Of a stretch of DNA of 64,000 bases, positions 23,259-34,963 are shown in pieces; position 1 is the first letter of the stretch, and each line of letters begins with the position of its first letter. The notes under the pieces are model-generated. The model was not told the origin of the DNA. It saw only the letters and a list, made by a program, of their open reading frames with translations, and ran no database searches. The stretch is taken from NCBI GenBank assembly GCA_941918925.1, contig OW799237.1, forward strand, positions 2,089,201 through 2,153,200. The letters are read 5' to 3'. This DNA is from Phyto melanocephala (lineage: Eukaryota; Arthropoda; Insecta; Diptera; Rhinophoridae). A program made the translations under genes and the position numbers.

Positions 23259-23536
23259 ATTTCATAGGGTAACGATGTAAGGTGATTTGAAGTAGGAGAT
23301 GACTTCACCATAGATTTTTTTAAATAAAAAATTTGATAATTTAAGTAAGGGAAAACAGACAAAATTTATAAAATTTTGGTTTATAGAAAAGAATGTCTGG
23401 ATGGTCAGCTAATCGAGGCTACATAATATAATGTGCCTTAAAACACTTATGTAATAGCAAACATTAAACAACCAGAATGTTTGTGGGATTGTTTGTAAAA
23501 CAATAAAAAAAATATAAAAAAAAAATTCTGTAAAAC

Positions 23537-23788
23537 CAAGGCGAATTCATTATCAGGTGTTGTTGACAACGCAGCTGATCTACTTTTTTATTTGCATAAA
23601 TGATGATTGAGTTGTCAAATATTATTTATGTTTACATAGATTACACTTTCCCGCGCAAAAAAACACAAACAAAAACCCTGTATTTTTTGACACATCGACA
23701 GTCGAAAGCAACAATAAAAAACCATGTTGTTTTTTTAATGTTGTATTTGTTGTAGAATTACCACCACCTGATAATTAAATTCGCCTTG
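23537..23788. mobile_element. 252-bp non-autonomous DNA transposon with 8-bp target duplication
   Basis: Ends CAAGGCGAATT and AATTCGCCTTG are perfect inverted repeats. TATCAGGTG and CACCTGATA inside each end extend the similarity. The direct repeat TGTAAAAC flanks both sides (23529-23536 and 23789-23796). The 8-bp duplication fits hAT or P superfamilies. The interior is noncoding. Confidence 0.85.
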
Positions 23789-24329
23789 TGTAAAACCATA
23801 AAGTTGAAAATATTCATGTCTTTCCTTAGTGTGCACTACATACTACTAGTAGTGATTGTATTACAGCCCTTAATACACAACTATAGGTTCCAACCAAACA
23901 AACAATTCAACGTCCTACCAAATTTAGAAATTATAAAAAAATTTACTCTAAAATGATTTTAGTTACAACAAACATCGGGAGGAACAAATAAAGTTGAAAA
24001 AATATTTTTCAAAAATACTGACTTGAAATTTGTGAAAATATTTGTATTTTTTGTTGAAAAAAAATGAGTCAAACTTTAAAAATATTGTATGTGTGTTTAT
24101 GCAAATAAGCAACATTATTTTTGGAATCAAAAAATTAAAATTCAATTCAAAATTCTTGTATTGACAAACAGTGCCACGAAAAATATTTGCACAATTCTTA
24201 ATTCACGACATTCAGCAGACAGTGCCAATAAACACAAAACGAAAAAACGGAATAAAAAATCATTAATATTAAGTACCGTCTTTAAGAAAACATAGGTTGA
24301 GAAATATAAATAAAATAAGCAAATAAGAA

Positions 24330-24378
24330 GGCTGTTGTTGGCTGTGCCGAATCTTTTATACCCACTACCAGTTACTGG
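24330..24378 (+). repeat. 5'-end fragment of the hairpin-ended dispersed family
   Basis: Contains GGCTGTGCCGAATCTTTTAT followed by ACCCACTACCA, matching the 5' end of the copies starting at 29033 and 62264. Nothing else of the element follows. Apparent ORFs across this point are shadows. Confidence 0.65.
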
Positions 24379-26119
24379 TTTTGAATGAAAGTAAACAAAT
24401 AGAATTTGCATAAAAAAATTGTTAGAATCTTTTTTTTTCACAATTTTTGTTAAACAGGGACTAGTTAACGCTTACACTTATAAAATTAATTATCAAGTGA
24501 AAGAGCTAGGGCTACAAACAATGTGTTACAAATGCCGTGAAGTAATAAAAAAAAACTCCACACTTATTTTCGGTGATGGCTAATAAAAACAATAATAATT
24601 TAACACCACATTAACATCTAACAAAATGGAATAAACAAAACAAATGCTCTGTTTTGATGGTTTTACTCAAGGGGAGAATCTTGGTTTTGTCTGTCTATGT
24701 CTGTTGTTATTGTTTTCTATTTAAATTTAAACAATGTGCGTTTTAATTGTATTTGTTGTCTTTTTGTTTATTAAATTTAATGGATGTAAATTTGAATTAA
24801 ATTTGTGACATTTTAAAACCAAAATAAATACCGAAAAAATAACAATGAGTTTAAACGTCTTTTAATAGTCCAATGACGTTATATTTCATTTTCAAACGAA
24901 CACACAGCGTTTATTTTGTTGCCGACCTGGTGAAGAAATTATTGGACAGACATTCATTGTTAAATTATGAAACAAATAAAGAGTGTTTTTTAATTTATTT
25001 TTATTTTTAAACAAAGACAAACATAGTGTGAACAGGTAAATAAAAACAAATTAAAAGTTGTTGTTTATTAAATGACACCACCTACGTACGTAAAATAGAA
25101 TAACGAATCATTAGCATAGAGGAAATTAAAAGAGGGGGAAACAAATTTTTCGTTTGTTTAAATTAGTCAAAATTAAATGTAATTAGATGAGCAAAAAATT
25201 AGTCAACATAAAAATATTTAAAAAATTTTTCTATGAACACATGGGTTTAAATTGAACAGACTGACATAAGCAAAAGTTTTGGAAATCAAGTTTAGTAAAA
25301 AAAAATCTGTCAGTTCAACACGAAGCAGGAGTGATATCAAATAGGGATTGTAACAAGTGAGTAATTTAAAAGGCTTTTCTTAACTTTTTTCGTAGTACAA
25401 CTGATGTTGTACTTTTTTGTATTATTTCAAATCACTTTTATTTATAAATTCTTCATTGAAAGGCCCACACTGAAATAAAATTAATCAGTAGTATTATAAA
25501 AATCAGCATTCTGTGAAATATGTGTTCTCTTATTTCAGGCGACATATGGTGTCCGTCATTGATCTTTAGACATTAGCGAAGATAATTTTTTTTGGAGGAT
25601 GAGAAAAGCTTAACATTTTTTTAAAATCTTAAACTGAGATAATTTTATATGTATGTATATCGAATTTAAATAGTTTCCTGGGACTATTGTATCAACAAAC
25701 AATTCCCCCCCAAATGGTCTAGTTACGCTTATGTAAAATCATATTCAATTATTGCTAATACCATGCGCACATTTGAGCCTAAGTAAGTGAACGCTATTAG
25801 ATGATATGCCACCGAATAAGTTACATTTAGATCGTAGTGGGGAAATTTTTTAGTTTTATTGAATCGATTGGAGGGTATTGAGTTCTTGTACACCAATATC
25901 TTGGTGTATAGGTCTTCACAATACAAATTTCTCAACTCAAGCTACTAGTTATAACCGCTTTAATTGCTGTCAATCGGATCCTCATCAGTACAATTTTAAT
26001 ACAAATTTACCACATTCAGTCTGAGGAGGGACCCAAACAGATTCTTAAACTATCGTTGCTTTCACATGAAAACCAAACACTTGTGTAACTAAAAGTTGGT
26101 GAAATGATTGGTCCTTATT
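24379..26119. other. AT-rich noncoding stretch
   Basis: No supported gene was seen. A 68-residue minus-strand frame at 25729-25935 has a somewhat protein-like composition but is unassigned. Just upstream of it on the minus strand (near 25990) is CTGATGAGGATCCGATTG, a phrase similar to retroelement-end sequences, so a decayed retroelement is possible. Confidence 0.4.
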
Positions 26120-26310
26120 TATGTTAAAATTTATGCCACAGCCATTAATGGGGAGCGCTACTGCTTCGTGATAATATTCATTTTGTTGTCTGAATTTGAA
26201 GCCTGTAATATTGATGATATTGTGGTTCAGTACGACAGTACTACGGCATACATAGCATCCAAAACAACGACTTTATTGAAAAATCATTTTGTTAAGCAGC
26301 TAAATTTGTA
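26120..26310 (+). pseudogene. Mariner transposase fragment
   Basis: The frame reads ATAINGERYCFVIIF..SEFE and then DDIVVQYDSTTAYIASKTTT and LLKNHF. It aligns by eye to the 'VNGxRYRxMI ... DxWFQQDGATxHTAxxTIxLL' catalytic region of mariners, with the second catalytic Asp retained in QYDSTTAYIA. No ends or other domains are recognisable. The open frame continues to 26359 without further similarity. Confidence 0.6.
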
Positions 26311-27640
26311 CTTTGACATATCAACTAGCCATCTAAATTGTGTGAGAGCACACCCCTGAACATTTTCTTTGTGATTGTGTGGGTATGACAGGACACCTCT
26401 GATTTTTTTTAGGATTGTTTAAAGTAAAATGTTTTCAGAGAAAAGCCTAGTGTGTTTAAAAATAATAACTTGCATAATTCGCAAGATACTAGTAGTAATG
26501 TTAGAAAGAGTTGACAAAAAATAAAAATTTCAGAATGGACCCACCTTCAACGTAGTTGCGTCCAAAATTTTAAATGCCAGAAATTTTTCAATTGACTTCT
26601 TTCCTAAGTGTTTTTGGAAATTAAAAATTAAATTCCCGTAATAAAAAAAAAATAAATTTTCACCAGAAACAGGATCTAAGAAACACTCTATATAAGATTT
26701 AAGATTCTTATTAAAATTTAGGGAATTTGTACAAATATAAGAGTATTAAATTAAAATTAAAAAAGTAAAAGTAATATTCGACTGCACCGCATCACAAACG
26801 TATATCTGTGCAATAATAAGTGTAGCGTCATTCACATGTCTATAAGTAATTTATCAAAGATTTTGGTGTTAGTAGGCAAGTTGACAAAAACATGTTGCAA
26901 CTAGAAAAATAATGGACAATTCAAAGAAAAAAAAATATTTATTTTAAAACCTAAGAATTTATTGAGAATTGTCCATGAATGTTAAACACTTATCTTCCTT
27001 TGCCTGTTAACTTCGCTATATCTAGAACTTTTAACTAAAATGATAAGAATTATTAGTCACTCTTTTAGGCAAATAAACACTCTAATTTATTTACACATAA
27101 TCAACAATAACTGGGCAATAATTTTAATAAAAAAATAAATAAATAAAACAAAACATATTTTCTATTTGTCCAATTATATTGATTAGTTTTATCAGTTTTG
27201 TCAACTTCCTTTTCATGACGAATCATTATTATTTATTTATCGAAAAACCCAAAGAGAACATAAAAAACACACAAAAAAAAAAAAACTTTCAAAAAAACAC
27301 GTTACCAAACCATGTACTTGCGACTATTCCCTGGAACAAATGAATGAACCAACCAGCCAACCATCCAACCACCGAACCATTCAGTAAACAAGCAACAACT
27401 ATATTAAGGCAAAAATTTGCGTTAATGTTTTATTTCACACTAGTGTTACTAGACTTAGGCAAAGTATGGAGTGAGTTGCAGTCAAGGAGTTGAATAGAGT
27501 TTCGTCTAAGTTATAGATTCTTGGTAAAATATGTCTCTATTTTAACTAAATGCTAATGCCAATTTGATACCTACGTACAGACGTTCAACAAACATTTGTT
27601 TGTTTTTTTTTTTAGACATTTTGTTTTAGACATTTTGTTT
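26311..27640. other. AT-rich noncoding stretch
   Basis: No gene was seen. A short CCAACC-type simple repeat is at about 27350-27385, and a two-unit TAGACATTTTGTTT repeat is at about 27614-27641. Confidence 0.55.
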
Positions 27641-27990
27641 TGGTCACCATCTTTGATTTTAAAATTTTTCGTAGGATTTTACTGGTCAAGCTCTTTGATT
27701 TGATTTCAATATTGTAAAGGTTAAAGGAGACGAAGCTGTTTTACTATATTTATACCATATATTCGTCATATTATTTAAGACGCCATCTTGGATTTTATAT
27801 TATTTCGTAGTTAACTGTATTCAACTGGTCAAGTCCTGTCATTTGGTACTAATATTGAGAGCTTTGAAAGGTTTACATCTTTAATTACTAGTTTTGATTT
27901 ATATTTAAATTTATTGTACGCCATTTTGTAGTGACGGCCATCATTAATATTTAACTTTTTCTAGTATATTATTGACTAGCAAAACAATTT
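27641..27990. repeat. Degenerate tandem repeat, about three units of 137 bp
   Basis: Units share a CCATCTTGGATTTTAAATTT-like start, TTTCGTAG, then ACTGGTCAAG. They start near 27645, 27781 and 27917, with the third most diverged. It is noncoding. Confidence 0.6.
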
Positions 27991-28039
27991 CTTTTATTTA
28001 ATACTCATATTGATCATCTCGGTTATAGAAAGCTAAAAA

Positions 28040-28620
28040 AAATTGTTTTCCGTTTGTAAATTATACGAAAAGCAGCTGTATTTTGGTGCTTATATCACAG
28101 TTAGTTTAAAAGCGATTTTTCAGTTTTCTTCAACAGTAATTTTTGAGATTACGACTTTCAATTTAGTTTTTAAGCTTGATTTAAAAATAATTACAAGCTT
28201 AAGTAACTTGATAAATATAAATAAATAAATATTTTGCTAAAAATATTTTTGCCGATTAGTGATTGATTTATCTAGAATTTTAACCAGATTTTTTTTAAAT
28301 ATCTCCAGGAGCTTTTTATATCTATAAATATTTAGGAAAGTGTATGTAAATTATCCTATTGCTGAAAAATAATACTTCTTTGGTTAAGATATGAGAAATA
28401 GCAGCGGTGGTCGTGTCTCTTTGCTCATATCTCAAAAAGTTACGAGGCAATTGTGTTGGATTTCAGTAGCAATTAAATTTTAAATATTTCTATAAGATTT
28501 TTACTAAATGCGTGTCTGCGAAACATGCCCTTAACAGATGATTTCAAGTAACACCCAGTTAGACGGACATGGCTCAATCGATTCCCCTATTAACAAGCTT
28601 TTAAAAAATATGAACTATTA
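28040..28620 (+). repeat. Copy A of the hairpin-ended dispersed family (truncated)
   Basis: It aligns by eye to 40010-40500 and 62640-62890. Shared stretches include TATTTTGGTGCTTATATC, TTGCCGATTAGTGATTGATT, TAAATTATCCTATTGCTGAA, TTGCTCATATCTCAAAAAGT, and AGACGGACATGGCTCAATCG. The expected terminal hairpins are absent, so this copy is internal sequence only. The short ORF at 28043-28228 lies inside it. Confidence 0.75.
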
Positions 28621-29172
28621 CAGATATACATCAAGCAGGCGATTATAAGCATTACAAAACTTGTGACAGGCAACGCGCTCACATGCAAATAAGGGTTAAT
28701 CGTGTTTTTTATTATAGAGTGGCCCATGTAATTATTAATTCGAGATCATACTAGTATTATTGTAGACGATGACCATTATCATCAACCGCGTTACCGATTT
28801 CAGCTTGTAGAACACACTAGTATCATTGTTTTAGAAGTTTGCAGAACAGGGTAGTTTACAACCAATATAGCATTGCTATTATAAATAGATCTACAAGGAA
28901 AGCTGATGCGCAGTAACACAACAGAGTGTGTTGTGTGTATATCAAATTGAGTTGAAATTGAATTTACGAAATTAAGTAAAATTTTATTCGAATTTGACCC
29001 TATCACCAAAATTATAAATTCAAACAAAACAAGTAAGAGCACTATATTCGGCTGTGCCGAATCTTTTATACCCACCACCAATTTTGTGTACATTTAAAGC
29101 ACAATATTTATTAGTTTGTTAATCATTATGGAATAATCTCTTTATAATAAAATATGTATCACTTTCTTTGTA

Positions 29173-29785
29173 GAGGGTGGTTAAATTTTAAGGGCCCATG
29201 TTGAAGGTGAACTACACCTAGCCTTTAAGTTTGTTTTCTGCATTTCACTTGACATTTCTCAATCTCAAACTTACTCATTTTGATCCGTGGAAAGATACGC
29301 AAATGAGCAACGCTTTAAAGTTATTCAGGTTTTTTATAAAAATGGGCGTTCAAATCAAAATGCATTTTGTGCACTTCGTAATTCTTTTGATCAACATAAT
29401 CGTTCAAATTCGTCCACAATCGGGAGAAATGTAAAAAATATTTAAATTTCTGCAAAATAGGTCTGTATAAAATGTTAGAAAATCTGTGAATGCCTTCTTA
29501 GTTCGTTGAATGGGAACCACTGCTGGTTTTTGCGATAGTGTGGCAAAAGAGCAGTCAACCTCGACTCATCATCATGCCCAATAATTGAGCATCAACATTG
29601 TCATTGAAAATTTGGACCATCAGATAGAGGAGTGTCGCCAAGGATGGGGGGGCCATTTGGCCGATATTTTGTTAAATACATAATTGAACCATACAAATAT
29701 TATCATTATAAAAAGAAATAATAATATCCTAAATAATTTGTGTTTTATTTAAATACAACATCGGTCCTTAAATGAAATGAAATTC
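29173..29785 (+). mobile_element. Mariner deletion derivative joining N- and C-terminal coding ends
   Basis: After TA (29171-29172) comes GAGGGTGGTTAAATTTTAAG and GGCCCATGTTGAA. The right side, complemented, reads ATTTAAGGACCGATGTTG near 29785. The coding start has VIQVFYKNGRSNQNAFCALR, then NSFDQHNRSNSSTIGRNVKN, then CDSVAKEQSTST near 29540. It passes directly into the C-terminal tail VIENLDHQIEECRQGWGGHL and ADILLNT before a stop near 29690. The whole catalytic middle is gone. It sits inside the 29033-31427 element. Confidence 0.65.
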
Positions 29786-29839
29786 AATGAAAGTGTGTTA
29801 AAGTAGCTGTGTCAATAAAGTTTCTACTAATAAATTCAA

Positions 29840-30900
29840 CTTAAATATTTCAATATAGCCCTTTATTTTCCCAAAAACTTTGTCAATAGAGAAATTACAT
29901 GAATTTAAGGTAAGCCGTTGTATGGGAGGTAGGCGTTAAAGTGGCCGTGTCACCTAAACTTTTTGGCACAACAATAACATTGATTAGAAGGATATACACA
30001 GCAAATTTGATTATCATACCTCTAATTTTGGCGGTTTTATGAGCTTTTAAATTTCATTAACGGTAGATTACGTGAAAAGTGGGCGTTATAGTAGGCGTGT
30101 CAAAGTTGTTTTGGCGAATGAGTACAACTGAGATGTTTCAATATAGCCCTTTATTAATCCAAAATCGTTATTAATAGAGAAATTAGAGGAATTTTTAGTA
30201 AAACGTTATATGGGAGGTGGGCGTAAAAGTGGGCGTGGCAACTCAATTTTCTAGCACAGTAATGACATTGCCTAGGGGGATATACGCAGCAAATTTTATC
30301 ATCATACCTCTTATTTTGGCGGTTTTATGAGCTTTTAAATTTCATTAACGGTATATAACGTGAAAAGTGGGCGTTATAGTAGGCGTGTCAAAGTTATTTT
30401 TGCGAATGAGTACAACTTAGGTGTTTCAATATAGTCCTTTATTATTTCAAAATCTTTATTAATAGAGGAATTATATGAATTTTAAGTAAAACGTTATATG
30501 GGAGGTGGGCGCAAAAGTGGGCGTGGCGCCTTAATTTTCTGGCGCAGTAATGACATTGCCTAAAAGGATATACGTAGCGAATTTGATCATCATACCTCTA
30601 ATTTTGGCGGTTTTATGAGCTTTTAAATTTCATTAACGGTATATAACGTGAAAAGTGGGCGTGTCTAAGTTGTATTTTCGAATGAGTACAACTGAGATGT
30701 TTCAATATAGCTCTTTATTATTCAAAAATCTACATAAATTTAGAAATTATATGAATTTTGGGTAAAACGTTCTATGGGAGGTGGGCGTAAAAGTGGGCGT
30801 GGCACATTGATTTTCCGTTACAAAAAAGCGTCTCACCAATAAGCAAAGTGTGCAAAATTTCAGAGTCGTACATCCAATTTTGTTGCTTTTATGACGTTTT
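29840..30900 (+). repeat. 288-bp tandem array inside the dispersed element
   Basis: The word TATGGGAGGTGGGCGTAAAA recurs at 29921, 30209, 30497 and 30773, giving spacings of 288, 288 and 276 bp. The last is shortened by a small deletion. Each unit also carries AATTTTGGCGGTTTTATGAG, CATTAACGGTATATAACGTG, GAATGAGTACAACTGAGATG, and TTTCAATATAGCCCTTTATT. The short spacing rests on exact positions of the shared word. Confidence 0.9.
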
Positions 30901-31729
30901 TGTTTTTAAATATACCGAAAAATACACTGTGCGGTATAAATTTTCGTACATTTTGATCGATAACTCCTCTCCTAATGCATAGATGTAGATAATTTTCGGG
31001 GATAAATATTGTTTTTACTCAGGAAATATATATTTGAAGTTTCATGAGTCTACGTTAATGCGTTTGTACACAATTCCATTTTATTCGATGTTCGAAGGAC
31101 ACGGTTTTTTCGACCTACTCTTGCTTTTCGAGCTATAACTCTCTTCCTAATATTCCGATTTAGCCCATTTTCAATACCAAACAAACCTTGTCTATAAGAA
31201 AGATTCTGGCAAAATTTGAGCCCCCTAGCTTTTTCGGTGCGACCTCTATCGTGCTTTCAACAGACGGACAGACGGACAGACGGACGGACATAGCTAGATC
31301 GTCATCAAATCAAACCCTGATTCAGAATATATATACTTTATGGGGTCTAAAATGGATATTTCGATGTGTTACAAACGGAATGACAAAATGAATATACCCC
31401 CACCATTTTTTTGGTGGCGGGTATAAAAATGGCAGAAAACATCAGTTTTTTTTCTATATAATTTTATTTTAAACAAGATTAAAACAAAAAATTAAAATAT
31501 TAATAGAAAATTAAATTAATTTTGGGCAAGTGTTGGTTTGAACATATTTTGATAGCATTTTTTTCTGTGCGCACATTTAAACATTTTAGTGAGAGGTCCT
31601 AATTCATATTAAATTTTACTTAGTCTTGTAAATTTCTTTATTGTAGTTGAAATTTTTTTTTTCAGTATAAAGTCATTGAAGTGTTCTAAACTTTTATACC
31701 GTAAATTGCAAGTGAAATAAACAAATGTT

Positions 31730-31850
31730 GTTGAAAGATATAAAAGTAACAATATTTTATGGAATCGGAAATTAATATTGTAGAAACTACCAACGGAATA
31801 AAAAAGCTATATACGTATACCCTTGGCACCACTGGTGAAGGGTATAAAAA
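31730..31850 (+). repeat. 3'-end fragment of the hairpin-ended dispersed family
   Basis: It runs TGGAATCGGAAATTAATATTG, TAGAAACTACCAACGGAATA and a terminal hairpin TACCCTTGGCACCACTGGTG with AAGGGTATAAAA. It matches the end of the copy at 62264-62990. Confidence 0.75.
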
Positions 31851-34821
31851 TTAGATTCGCTCTTGAGGCTGTTACTCATTACCAATTACTTTTTTATTAA
31901 GAACATTTTGCAATTTCTATTGTACAATAGTCACAGGACATGTTTAAAAGCGTTTTTCTTAAAAAAATCTTGGTTATTGTCAATTTATAGAAAATAAAAA
32001 TAAAAAAGAAACTTTTTACCATTTAATATTTAATAAAAAATTTTATAAAACAAAACCTTTGATAAATAATGCCTACTAGAATGATTTTAGAGGCAGCTTT
32101 ACTCTCACACATTTTTAATATTTTTTTTTAGGAATTCATAAAACACCTACTGGGTTTTTTTTTAAATTATTTTGCATATCATTTGTTTAAACAACGTAGT
32201 TTTTTTAAGCAAAGACAAATAAATACATTTTAAGAGATAAAAAAAAAACTTAAAAACACATGAACAAAATTCTATTTATCGCTTCATCTTTATCTGAATG
32301 AAGAATAAAAATTAAAAAATTAAAAAAAATCTTTAATGGAATAGCGCCAAAGTTGGAATTACTTTATTAGAAGTATAAAATAAAAAAAGTGGAAAATACC
32401 AAACAAGGTTCTGCATACTAACACATGTATGCACATGTATGTGTCGTTCAAGGGGAAAGAAAAAGAAACAAACTTCATTGATGTAATTTTTTTGGTTTCT
32501 ACGAGTATTAGTCTACAAAGAGTTCAAGCAAAATCCGGAAATATATTTCAAAATTTTTTATTTAAACATACAAATATTTAACTTTGTTAACAGTCATTGA
32601 AGTTATTAAGTTTCAAGAGCTCAAAATAAAAATTCTTTGTTTTTATTGAATCGTTTTCCTGAGAAACCCACAACGTTTAGCCGAAATATGCAAAGCAACA
32701 CAATCGCCACATGCAGTTCTATTATGTTATTGCCATATGTAATATTGTAGTAATTGTGGCTTCAATTAAAATGTTTTATGCAAATGTGTGTTTTCTTTCA
32801 TTTTTATGGAAAAACCAGAGCAAGTTAAGTTCAGCCACACAACCAAACGAATGGCATGTGGCAAGTGTTTGTTTACTTAAACTTTCTTTTAAGTTTTTTC
32901 TTTAGTTTTTCTTTTTATTTTTTGCTAACATTCTTTTTCATCTATTTTAATTTAACACAACTGGGCTGTTTCCTTTCTTTAGCTGCCCAGTTGCAGCTGT
33001 AGACAGAAAAAAATTAAATTTTTCTATTAAAATTTGTAAAAATATTCTCATAATCTTGTTTAACGCTCTTGTTGTTTGATTTTAATTGTTAAACACAGCT
33101 GGCTAAAAAGACAAGAGCAACAAGAACAATATTATAAGAATACTTAAATAATATTAAATGTAATTTTTAAAGTAAGATAATACAAGATGCAAAATATTTT
33201 ACTTTTTTTATGAAAACTAAAAGACCGCCAAAGTTGACAGTAGTTGCATAATTTTCTATTAAGAGTATGTTCTTACATACATATTTTGTTGTACAAAAAA
33301 TATTAAAAAAAAAATGAAAAATAAACAGGAAGTCTCTACATCAAAGTGTATGAATAAGAAATTAAAATTGCTTTAGTTAGAATGCTTCAAAGCTAAACTG
33401 TTAGGCAAACACAAACAAAAGACTTAAGCAGCAAACGTGAAAATGAAAATTATTAACTGTAAATGTATTATGCAGTTATGCATTAGTCACAATTACATAT
33501 GAATGTATGGATGTGTGTGTGTGTATGTGTACGGATGTGTGTTGCAAAGCAAACTAAATTAACATTTATTTAGAGAACAATTAACAGATTCATCTTAGAT
33601 GTGTTTCCTAACACATTTCTGGCAGGTGAAGGATTTAAAGCTGGACTGATGGATTTGAAGACTGCTTATTTTTAAATATTTCTTATTAACACGTTTTAAA
33701 TGAATTACAGTTTATCTAGATCTACCCAGAGAGATGTTGTAATGAAATATTTTTTCTGCGTGATAAAAAATTAAAACAATGTGATGAGAAAGGAATTTAA
33801 GAACAGAAGGTTTAAGAAAAATTTTTGTAAAAATTTGTTTCTATTTAATAAAAAAAACCCAAATAGATATAAACTAAAGATTTTTTAATTAAATAATTAA
33901 ATAAATTTTTTTCATCACAATAAATTAAAAAGTTTTGAATTTTTTTGTTTTCAAAAGTAACATTTTGTAAAATAATAGAAATTTTTCTCAAAAAATTTCA
34001 TAATAAATTTTAATTAGGTAGAAGTATATTTGAATTTTTTACAAGACATTAAATTGTGATATTTAAAAAGTACTTTAAACACATCTTATTCATTAGTCGG
34101 GTGAATTGCACTTTCATAATTAGCTTCGGTTTTTGTCATAAGGGGCCCATAATACATGTGCCAAAATCCACAGAAAATGTTCAAGATAAATTTTGAAAGG
34201 CCTTATTTTGCAACAGCTCTTTTCTTTTCTACTTTTTGTGATTTTATTTATTTAACCAATAGGTTTTAATAAAAATAGCATACATGAATTATAAGTATTT
34301 TTCACGCAAATATATGTTAAAGAGCTGAGCGAAAAGTTCTTAATTTTACACTAATTTTAATCACTACATTTTAGTACAAATATAAAGAACAAAGCAAACA
34401 AAATATAACTCTCACTAAAGCAAATCGACAAATCATCGTTGTTTTAATTTTTGTGTTTTTGATATCAAAATAAAACCAGACAATGAAATATAGTAACGGT
34501 AAATCTTAGCAGAAGAAACATCGAGTACAAAGAATAAAATTAATTTAAAAAATTAAAAATATTAAGCAGCAGCGTTACTAAAAAGTAATTAAATTTAAGG
34601 CAGTTTAAAGAGAAAAAAAATCTTATAAGCGATTTGTTCTGTACATGTGAACTCATCTCATTACAGAACATTAAAAGCTAAAGTCTTTATGTAAGTTTTT
34701 CTTTGGTTTTGACCGGGGCTAGGAAAACATGCCAATGCATTTCGTGATTGTATATGTGAGTTCTACTCTTTCACTCTCACTGAAAACAAATAAATTTACA
34801 TTTTACATAGCAATTTGAAAA
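31851..34821. other. AT-rich noncoding stretch
   Basis: No gene was seen. A GT-rich microsatellite is at about 33511-33545. The 64-residue frame at 32711-32905 lacks any supporting signal. Confidence 0.55.
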
Positions 34822-34963
34822 ATAAGCATCAACACTACCGCTTTGCTTAAAAGCTGATGTGAGACAAACTTGTTTGGTTATATTTATAAAATACGTGTAA
34901 GGTTTACATGTGAGAGATTAAAAGAGAAAAGTAACTCGTGTGCATGATTTGCCTATCACTGGT
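34822..34963 (+). repeat. Dispersed repeat, copy 1 of 2
   Basis: AATAAGCATCAACACTACCG, CTTTGCTTAAAAGCTGATG and, after a variable middle, GAGAAAAGTAACTCGTG then GATTTGCCTATCACTGGTCC recur in the same order at 63303-63424. The nature of the element is unknown. Confidence 0.7.

Larger units (their letters stand above)
29033..31427 (+). mobile_element. 2.4-kb copy of a hairpin-ended dispersed element with internal tandem array
   Basis: It starts AAAACAAGTAAGAGCACTAT, then TTCGGCTGTGCCGAA (a perfect stem) and TCTTTTATACCC. It ends with the GACGGACAGACGGACGGACA run, AGAATATATATACTTTATGG, and a terminal CCCACCATTTTTTTGGTGGC hairpin before GGGTATAAAA at 31427. The body holds a mariner remnant (29173-29785) and a 288-bp tandem array. 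No transposase-like frame of its own was seen. Similar GTGGGCGTGGCA and GACGGACATGGCTAGATCG sequence is widespread in flies from my recollection; I do not assign a class. Confidence 0.7.

Noticed and set aside
24142..24441. 99-residue minus-strand frame
   Set aside because: It spans a dispersed-family fragment and AT-rich DNA, without start or splice support.
28800..29093. 97-residue minus-strand frame
   Set aside because: It runs across the 5' end of the dispersed element on the opposite strand and is a shadow.
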